From: Mesostigma viride
Taxonomy: Eukaryota > Streptophyta > Mesostigmatophyceae > Mesostigmatales > Mesostigmataceae
Direction of reading: 5' to 3'
Length of the DNA stretch: 64,000 bases
NCBI GenBank assembly: GCA_009746045.1
Contig: RPFO01000175.1
Span: forward strand, 2,663,634 to 2,727,633
In this document: positions 56,487 to 64,000 of the stretch, in pieces
How the letters are laid out: the number at the start of each line of letters is the position of its first letter
Numbering within the stretch: position 1 is the stretch's first letter
Program-made: the position numbers and the translations under genes
The notes under the pieces: generated by a model
What the model was told of the DNA's origin: nothing
The model's input: only the letters and a program-made list of their open reading frames with translations
Database searches by the model: none

Positions 56487-59400
56487 ACGTCCGCCACCTG
56501 AAGCAGCTGGAGGTTCCACTGACGCCTGCCTATGCCCCTTACTTTCCTACACAAAAGCCCGTCATTCACCGCCAGGTGTTCCCCATGGACCTGGCCTATG
56601 TGCTCTTCACATCAGGCACCACAGGCCGCCCCAAGGGTGTCATGGTGGAGCACCGCAACGCGTGCAACCTGGTGGCCTGTCTGATTGACAGGTGGCAGCT
56701 GGACGGCAGCAGCCGCGTGCTGCAACTTGCCAATCCCAGCTTTGATGCGTCGGTGGCCGAGGTGTTCGGGACACTTGCTGCTGGAGGGACCCTAGTCGTG
56801 CACCCGCTTGGGTCTGACCCGCAAGACTCGCTTCGCCGCGTCACCTGTGCCTTTGTCGTTCCTTCCGTCCTCTCCATGTTCAACCCTGCGCACTTCCCGG
56901 GCCTCTCCACCCTCTGCATTGGTGGAGAGATGGTGCCCCTGCACATGGCAACCAGCTGGGCGGCGGGCAGGCGCTGTCTCAACGGCTACGGCCCCACGGA
57001 ATCCTGCGTTTTTGCCACGATGGGGCAGATGACAGCCGAGGACCAATCAGTCTCAATAGGTGGCCCTCTTCCAAACGTGCGGGTCTATGTGCTGGATGCC
57101 TACCTTCAACCGACACCCATTGGGGTGCCAGGGGAGCTGTACATCGGCGGTGCAGGCGTGGCGAGGGGCTACGCCAACCGGCATGACCTGACCAAGGAGA
57201 GATTCCTGGACAACCCATTTGCGGCGGGCAGGCTGTATCGAACTGGAGACCTGGCCAGGTGGCTGCCTGATGGCCGGCTGCAATGCTTGGGTCGCTTGGA
57301 CCGGCAGGTGAAACTGAGCGGCGTACGCATCGAGTTGGGTGAGGTAGAGAGCGTGCTGGAGGCCTGCCCAGGGGTGGCCAAGGCGGTGGCCGTTCTGCAG
57401 GATGTGGGCTGTAACAGTGATGGACTCGTCTCCTCTAGCAAACGCCTGGTGGCCTACATTGTCCCTGCTAGTGTCCAGGTGGATGCGTTGATGGAAGCAG
57501 CTCGGCGCACGCTCCCCAGCTACATGGTTCCCTCGGCGGTGGTGGCCCTGGAGAGGCTCCCGGTGACCATCTCGGGCAAGGTGGATGTGAGGGCACTTCC
57601 CCCAGTGGATCTGAGTACCAGTGGCGGTCGCGATTATGTAGCGCCTCGGAGCATGTACGAGGCGCGTGTGCAGGCGGTGTGCCAAGACGTGCTGGGTGTG
57701 GCGTCGCTGAGCGTGCTGGCGAGTTTCCACGAGTTTGGCATCAACTCACTGATGGCCATGGCACTCGTGCACCAGATGCGGGAGCGACTGGCTGAGTGCC
57801 CAGGCGCGGGGGAAGGCCTGCGGGTGACCACGGTGTTGTCAAACCCAAGCGTTGCAGAGCTGGCTGCGGCGATGACGTGTGGGAGGCAGGTGACGCGGGC
57901 GCATGCGGTGGAGCCACCTTTGCAGCCCCTCCGTGGAGACAAGCCCAGCGCGCTTCCTCCCGTGTCGTATGGGCAGGAGCAGATGCTGGTATTACATGAG
58001 CTGGACCCGGCCAGCCCTGCCTACAACATGGGACTCTGGTGGAGTGTGGTTGGGCATGTGGATGTCGACATATTGCGGCGGAGCATGCAGGTGGTGGTGG
58101 CACGACATGAAGCGCTTCGGACCCATTATGCGATGCCAGCAATGCAGGCAGCTTCCCAGGGTGCACCAGGGGCTGTCCAGGTGGTTGTGCCTCCTGATGA
58201 CTTTGTCCTCCCATTTGAGGTGGTGGATGCAGGGATGGCGACCAAGGGCTGTGGGCCTCACTCCACAAGGAGGCCTCGACCCTTCAACCCCTACACAGGG
58301 CCCCTGGTGCGCTGCCTGCTGGTGAAGAGGGGTGACCGCTCCAGTGCCCTCATGGTGAACATGCACCATTCGGTGAGTGATGGCCTCTCAGGGGTGCTCC
58401 TCATCCGTGAGCTCTGCCACAGCTACTCGTCAATTATGAAAGGTGGCGAGTTGTGCTTGCCCCCGTTACCTGTGCAGTACAGCGACTATGCGGTGTGGCA
58501 GCGGCGTTGGTTGGAGGAGACGGGCGAGATGGCTGCCCAGCTGGCATACTGGAAGGGCCAGCTAGCAGGCACGCCCCAACTCCTGGAACTGCCAACCGAC
58601 AAACCAAGGCCGAGGGTGCAGTCTTTTAAAGGCGACTGCCTGGAATTCACCCTGGAAAGGATGGTGGTTCAGGCTCTGAAGAAGTTCGCGCAGGAATGTG
58701 GCGCGACCTTCTTCATGGTGATGCTGACTCTTTGGGCGGCTCTGCTGGGCCGTTGCAGCCGGCAGGATAAGGTGGTGGTGGGCACACCCTGGAATGGGCG
58801 CAACACGTCAGAGGTGCAGCACCTGATCGGGTATTTCATCAACCCGCTGGCCCTCTGTGTGGATGTGGACAGCGCGCTGCCCTTCGCCCGCATGGTGCAG
58901 CATGTGCGCGATGTAGTCCTGGCCGCTATGGAGCATGCCGCCGCGCCCTTTCACAAGGTGGTGGAGGCTGTGGGGGCGACGGGCAGCGTGAGTGGCAACC
59001 CCATCTTCCAGTCCATGATCATGCCCGACCAAATGGTTGGAATGACTGAGTTGGCACTTGGGCCAGATGCCTGCGTCATTCCGGGTCGTCGTATTAACCG
59101 CCACGGCTCCTCCAAGGTGGATGTGAGCCTTGTCCTCTGCGATGAAGCACAGGCGGGCAACCTGACTCTGCTGCTCGAGTACCGGACGGACCTGTGGTGT
59201 GAGGCCAGCATGCAGCGGCTGGGCCAGCAGCTGGTGTGCCTGGCCAGCAGCGCCGTGGCATCCCCCGAGACGCCGGTGGGCCGCCTGCCGATGATGACCG
59301 AGGCGGAGCGCATGCAGTTGATAGAATCATCGCAGCTGAAGCAGTGGTTGCAAGTGCCTCCCTCTCCCCTCAGCCTGTGTGCCCTGTGGGACTGCCAGGT

Positions 59401-60205
59401 GGCCACCCGCCCAGCAGACATGGCGGCACGCTGCCAAGAAGCAGCCCTCTCATTTGCCCAGCTGGACAGTGCCGCGGGATTGCTGTCTGCGGCGCTGGCT
59501 GCTAGTGGCGTGGGCGCAGAGGCACGCGTGGCAATCGTCATGGAGCGGTCGCTCCTGATGCTGGCCGCCATGCTGGGCGTGCTCAAGGCAGGCGCGTGCT
59601 ACGTGTCCCTCGACCCCGCCAACCCGCCCGCCTACCTGGCCAGCCTGCTGGATGCCGCGTCCATCAAGGCGATCCTGTGGGACCGCGCTGTTTGTGGGCG
59701 GTTGCAGGGCATGGCCGGGCTGGAGCAAACCACGTGCTTTGTTGTGGACGACCTCGTGGCGGATGCCAGGACAGCATCAGGCACAGGGGGACAAAGGGGC
59801 CGAAACCAGGACTCCTTAGCAGGTCCGTTCATCCACCCTGACCAGACGGCAATCTGCCTGTTCAGCTCCGGCAGCTCCGGCGTGCCCAAGGGGGTCGAAT
59901 TGACCCACCGCGCGCTTGTGGCTAAGCTGGAGGGCTACTGGGCGGCGTGCCCCTTTGCGCCCGGCGAGGCCTGCCTGGCGCGCACAACGGTGTCGTTTGT
60001 GGATCACACACTGGAGATCCTTGGGTCGCTCCTGCATGGCGTGCCCGTAGTGCTGGCGACCGCGCAGGAGGCGCGCGACCCTGCGTCCCTGCTGCACGTG
60101 GCGGTGTCCGCCCACGTCACGCGGCTCGTGGTTGTCCCGTCGCTGCTGCAGGCGATGCTGGCAGACGCGGAGGAGGACGAGCGTGCACGCGCCACGTGGT
60201 GTGAG
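56486..60205 (+). CDS. NRPS part 2: A1, carrier PCP1, condensation C2, first half of A2
   Basis: A1 motifs: LFTSGTTGRPKG (A3), FDASVAEVFG (A4), NGYGPTES (A5), GELYIGGAGVARGY (A6), YRTGDLARW (A7), GRLDRQVKLSGVRIELGE (A8) and ISGKVDV (A10). PCP1 has FHEFGINSLMAM, with the phosphopantetheine Ser in an unusual GINSL context (GGxSL is usual). C2 repeats MHHSVSDG and is nearly identical to C1 over long blocks. A2 begins near 59360, with LKAGACYVSLDPANPP, LFSSGSSGVPKGVELTH and SFVDHTLEILG, and is cut near 60205 by an inserted element. Aligning A1 with GrsA gives specificity residues D-A-A-F-C-G-G-V-F-K, closest to aliphatic (Val/Leu/Ile) codes; this is inference. Confidence 0.88.
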
Positions 60206-60995
60206 GGGCCCATTACAATTCGTTCAAGTGGCCCGCCGGAGCGGCTGTACAATTTTTCCCAGTGAGCGCGCTGCCAAGTGTACTTGTGGGCAAATTTTTA
60301 GGTGCCCCGTCACTTCGAGGTACTAAAAATTAGGCTACGGTACGAATTCAGCGAATTTCAGCGAATTTTCAGTCGAACCAAAGGAAGTGACGCCAACTAC
60401 CAAAAAGTTTCCGTTACGAATTTTCAGCCCAACACTCGCGCAAAATGAAGTGACGGCAACTACCAAAAAGTTTCCGTTACGAATTTTCACTCCCACACGT
60501 TTGCACAAAAGGAAGTGACGGCAACTTCCAAAAAGTTTCCGTTACGAATTTTCAGTCCCACACTTCGCGCAAATTTTAGTAGGGCTGCACGCAAGCTACC
60601 TTTCAAAATTTTGCGCTAGTATGGAACGCATTTCATTCGTCTGGAGGAACGCTGCCCGCCAACTACCCCCGTTCAGAAAGTTCCGCCGAAATTTACCCGA
60701 GATTTGGAAATCTGAACGTCCGCGCAAATTTTAGTAGGGCTGCACGCAAGCTACCTTTCAAAATTTTGCGCAAGTATGGAACGCAATTCATTCGTCCGGA
60801 GGAATGCTGCTCGTCAACTGCTCCCGTTCAGAAAGTTGCGCCGAACTTTACTTGAGATTTGGAAATCTGAACGTGCGGTTGGAGTTTCGCGGGGAAACCC
60901 AAGTTCCCAAGTAATTCACCAATGACGCGCTTCGAACACTTGTCCGCTAAAACCTAAGCAGCCGCTCCGGCTGGCCACTTAAACGAAACTTGATG
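60205..60995. mobile_element. TIR-bearing insertion of about 0.8 kb inside A2
   Basis: The ends form imperfect inverted repeats: TTCGTTCAAGTGGCCCGCCG and GAGCGGCTG on the left (60218-60246) match the reverse complement of the right end (60960-60987). Inside are about three units of 64 bp sharing AAAAAGTTTCCGTTACGAAT (60385-60560) and two units of about 155 bp (60566-60720, 60721-60874). The insertion separates LLQAMLADAEEDERARATWC from LVISSGEPLPLSLAQAF, adjacent parts of an A domain. Exact ends and any target duplication are uncertain. A spliceable intron is possible (GTGTGAG at 60199, CAG at 61013) but would remove conserved residues. Confidence 0.65.
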
Positions 60996-63900
60996 CATCT
61001 CGCTCGTCATCAGCAGCGGCGAGCCGCTCCCCTTGTCCCTGGCGCAGGCGTTCCTGGCGGCCGCGGGCGACCACTGTCAGCTGGTCAACCTGTACGGGTC
61101 CACGGAGACGAGCGGCGATGCCACGTGGGCGCCCGTGACGCGCGCCATGGTTGCCGCGGGGCACGTCACGGTTGGCCGCCCACTCCTGCGCGCCGTCACG
61201 CTGGTGCTCGATGACCACGGCCAGCTGGCACCGCCGGGCGTCCCGGGGGAGCTCTGCGTGGGCGGCGGCGTGGTTGCGCGCGGGTACCTCCACCAGCCGG
61301 AGCTGACCGCATCGCGCTTCACGCGCATACCCATCGCCGACCTGCTGGGGGGGGACGCTGCCGCGTCGCCGTCATGCGGTTTTCCTCAGCATCCCCCATC
61401 AGACATGTTCACCCCAAGCCGCGATGAGGCTGCTGGCGGCAAGGATGACCGCCCCTCGCTCGTCCTGTACCGCACGGGGGATTGTGCGCGGCTGCTGCCG
61501 TGTGGCGACTTGGCGCTGATGGGTCGCCTGGACCACCAGGTCAAGGTGAGGGGCGTGCGCCTGGAGCTGGGCTTTGTGGAGCAGGCCATGGCGCGGCTGC
61601 CAGGCGTGGCCGCCGCTGGGGCGGTGCTGGTGCCCGCCACCCAGCAGGGCCTCGTGGACGCACCGGGCCATGACACACTGATGGCGGTGGTGAGCCCCCG
61701 GCGGCTGCTCCCAGAGGCACTGCTGGCGGCCCTGGGGCAGCAACTGCCGCAGTACGCGCTCCCCGCGCGCATCCTGTGTGTGGACGAGCTGCCGCGCCTC
61801 ATCAGCGGCAAGCTCGACCGCCGCAAGCTGCTGGCCATGGCGGCGGCAGAGATGGCGGAGATGCGGCGCGTGGGGACGGGCGGGGGCGGCCGTGAGGCGT
61901 CCGCGTCGCACGCGGCGGTCATGATGGACCCGCTCGAGGCCAAGCTGGCCGCGCTGTGGGGGAAGGTGCTGCGCCTGCCCAGCGTGTCCGTGTTTGACGA
62001 CTTCTTCAACATCGGGGGCAACTCGCTGGTGGCGGTGCAGCTGCAGAGGGAGCTGGCCAGGGAGCTGGCCAGGGACCCTGCGCTCGCGCCGCTGGCGTCC
62101 GGCAGCCAGAGCCTGTCGGTGTTCAGCCACCGCACCATCAGCAGCATGGCCGCCGAGGCCGCCGGGGCGCTGGGCAGGACGGCAGGCAGGGGTGCTAGTG
62201 GCGCCAGTGACGATGGCCGCGCCTTTACGGGTGCTGCTGCTGCCGCATCCCTCATATTCAGGCCGCGGTCCTTGTTTGCCCGATTGCTGGGGCCAGCTTC
62301 ATCATCCAGTGGTGCAGAGCCAGCCACGTGGGGTGAGGAGCACGCACAGTCGGGAGTGCTGGAGGTGGTCACGTCCAACCTGCGCTTCCTGTGGAGCTTC
62401 TCCGTCGTCATGCTCCACTTTGGCCACTGCGGGGGCCAGAATCTGCGCTGCTTCCAGAACACGTCGCTGGCCGGGCTTTGGGCGCCGCACGACAACACCT
62501 CGCTCGCCAACTTTGTGCCCAGGGCCTTCCAGGGGGGTGTCTTGGGCCTGTCCATCTTGTCAGGGATGGGAGCCGCATTGGGCGGAGTTACGTTAAATAG
62601 TGCCGGAACCTTTTGCCGCCTGAGGCAAATCGGTCCGTCACACTATTTTGCCCGGAATAACCACTTCCGAGCACCCAAGTTCATTCGGCCGAATTAACTT
62701 GGGTGCTCGGAAGTGGTTATTCCGGGCAAAATAGTGTGACGGACCGATTTGCCTCAGGCGGCAAAAGGTTCCGGCACTATTTAACGTAACTAAAACCTGG
62801 CCTCGTGGAGGGGGGACGAAGAGCCCGAGACATCCGCCTAGGCCGCTGAGCACGCACCACTAAATGCGCCGGAGCTGCCTCAGTGAGGATTCGAACCCCT
62901 GACCTCCAAGGTGCACGGGTTTTAGTTACGTTAAATAGTGCCGGAACCTTTTGCCGCCTGAGGCAAATCGGTCCGTAACACTATTTTGCCCGGAATAACC
63001 ACTTCCGAGCACCCAAGTTAATTCGGCCGAATTAACTTGGGTGCTCGGAAGTGGTTATTCCGGGCAAAATAGTGTTACGGACCGATTTGCCTCAGGCGGC
63101 AAAAGGTTCCGGCACTATTTAACGTAACTAAAACCCGTGCACCTTGGAGGTCAGGGGTTCGAATCCTCACTGAGGCAGCTCCGGCGCATTTAGTGGTGCG
63201 TGCTCAGCGGCCTAGGCGGATGTCTCGGGCTCTTCGTCCCCCCTCCACGAGGCCAGGTTTTAGTTACGTTAAATAGTGCCGGAACCTTTTGCCGCCTGAG
63301 GCAAATCGGTCCGTAACACTATTTTGCCCGGAATAACCACTTCCGAGCACCCAAGTTAATTCGGCCGAATTAACTTGGGTGCTCGGAAGTGGTTATTCCG
63401 GGCAAAATAGTGTTACGGACCGATTTGCCTCAGGCGGCAAAAGGTTCCATCACTATTTAACGTAACTAAAACCCGTGCACCTTGGAGGTCAGGGGTTCGA
63501 ATCCTCACTGAGGCAGCTCCGGCGCATTTAGTGGTGCGTGCTCAGCGGCCTAGGCGGATGTCTCGGGCTCTTCGTCCCCCCTCCACGAGGCCAGGTTTTA
63601 GTTACGTTAAATAGTGCCGGAACCTTTTGCCGCCTGAGGCAAATCGGTCCGTAACACTATTTTGCCCGGAATAACCACTTCCGAGCACCCAAGTTAATTC
63701 GGCCGAATTAACTTGGGTGCTCGGAAGTGGTTATTCCGGGCAAAATAGTGTTACGGACCGATTTGCCTCAGGCGGCAAAAGGTTCCGGCACTATTTAACG
63801 TAACTGGCGGCATGCGACCATCCCTGCGCACGCCCCTGCTGGCGGTCATGCTGGCGCTGCTCATGGAGTTTGGGGTATCCCGCGCATTTGATGACCTCGT

Positions 63901-64000
63901 GCGGTCATCGAAGCAGGAGCGCTTCTCCACCACGGCCCACCTGTGGGGCCTGTGGGCACTGGCCTTCAACCAGCTGCTGCTGTGGCTGTGTGTCGGCATA
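60996..64000 (+). CDS. NRPS part 3: A2 end, carrier PCP2, acyltransferase-3 membrane domain (runs off window)
   Basis: A2 resumes at LVISSGEPLP and shows NLYGSTETS, GELCVGGGVVARGY, YRTGDCARL, GRLDHQVKVRGVRLELG and ISGKLDRRKL. PCP2 is canonical (DDFFNIGGNSLVAVQL, near 62000-62045). After an Ala/Ser-rich linker comes a membrane domain from about 62365. NLRFLWSFSVVMLHFGH contains the R-x10-H motif of acyltransferase-3 (OafA-like) proteins. GGVLGLSILSGMGAALG matches the family's second helix (xxFFVLSGF). After the 1220-bp insertion (62586-63805), the frame continues with PLLAVMLALLMEFG and LWALAFNQLLLWLCVG to the window end. AT3 proteins transfer acyl groups across or at membranes. The fusion implies a membrane-tethered assembly line whose product is acylated or released by AT3. 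Confidence 0.82.
62586..63805. mobile_element. Composite palindromic element: four 206-bp hairpins and three 132-bp spacers
   Basis: Hairpins occupy 62586-62791, 62924-63129, 63262-63467 and 63600-63805. Spacers occupy 62792-62923 (inverted), 63130-63261 and 63468-63599 (both forward). Every hairpin is a near-perfect palindrome from AGTTACGTTAAATAGTGCC to its reverse complement, centred on AATTCGGCCGAATT. The element is flanked by GGCGG at 62581-62585 and 63806-63810, a 5-bp target duplication. Deleting the element and one GGCGG joins GMGAALGG to MRPSLRTPLL in frame. It looks like a recent insertion of a foldback/MITE-type element that has multiplied in place. Confidence 0.93.
63130..63261 (+). 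repeat. 132-bp spacer with tRNA 3'-half-like sequence
   Basis: The spacer contains TTGGAGGTCAGGGGTTCGAA followed by TCCTCACTGAGGCA (63144-63177). This has a perfect RNA polymerase III B-box (GGTTCGAATCC) and the layout of a tRNA variable loop, T arm and 3' acceptor strand. No matching 5' tRNA half or proper D arm is present, so it is not a functional tRNA gene as it stands. The same spacer recurs at 63468-63599 and, reversed, at 62792-62923. Confidence 0.75.

Noticed and set aside
60199-61013. Ordinary GT-AG intron in A2
   Set aside because: Splice dinucleotides in a compatible phase exist, but using them would delete the conserved LVIS stretch. The segment also has inverted terminal repeats, so an insertion is preferred; it is not fully excluded.
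61386-62555. 389-codon minus-strand frame
   Set aside because: Antisense shadow of the NRPS A2/PCP2 coding sequence, which carries the adenylation core motifs on the + strand.
63089-63177. Complete 89-nt tRNA gene spanning hairpin and spacer
   Set aside because: Acceptor pairing and T arm fit, but the D arm and anticodon arm do not. I keep only a tRNA 3'-half-like call.

Overview
The window is nuclear DNA from a eukaryote with many introns. The best guess is a green alga. The reasons are GT-AG spliceosomal introns with consistent phase in two reconstructed genes, GC-rich coding exons, and a mobile-element mix (RTE-type LINEs, a zinc-finger/REL LINE, a Crypton/Ndc10-like protein, LTR elements) typical of large algal genomes. 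The species cannot be fixed from sequence alone.

Layout. (1) 1-7300, + strand: the 3' half of a RanBPM (RANBP9/10) gene in nine exons encoding the end of SPRY, then LisH, CTLH and CRA. Its introns hold many imperfect copies of the neighbouring exon edges. (2) 8.3-19 kb, - strand: two degraded RTE-like LINEs. The second is split by a 5.6 kb LTR element without a recognisable pol, flanked by a 5-bp target duplication. (3) 21.3-21.9 kb: long microsatellites. (4) 23.6-28.1 kb, - strand: a nine-exon gene with an Ndc10/Crypton-type tyrosine-recombinase-like domain and a coiled-coil plus Ala/Gly/Pro-repeat tail. (5) 28.6-51.9 kb: an LTR element with near-identical 669-bp LTRs. It keeps gag-like and protease-like parts and hosts two later insertions. 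One is a LINE with PHD, RING, C2H2, RT and REL domains behind a 230-bp tandem array. The other is a 7-kb TIR DNA transposon with a 3-bp target duplication, subterminal 8-bp repeat arrays in inverted orientation, a perfect 117-bp palindrome and very long microsatellites. (6) 54.6-64 kb, + strand: a nonribosomal peptide synthetase reading (PCP end)-C-A-PCP-C-A-PCP followed by a membrane acyltransferase-3 (AT3) domain that runs off the window.

The NRPS is the main biological novelty. The second A domain has specificity residues close to the beta-alanine code, the first looks aliphatic, and an AT3 membrane domain is joined in frame after the last carrier domain. The gene is interrupted by a TIR element of about 0.8 kb inside A2. 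It is also interrupted by a strikingly regular 1220-bp element inside AT3, made of four 206-bp palindromes separated by three 132-bp spacers, one spacer inverted, with a 5-bp target duplication. Removing that element restores the AT3 frame exactly. With a one-base frame change in A1 as well, the locus is either a recent pseudogene or depends on splicing or assembly correction.
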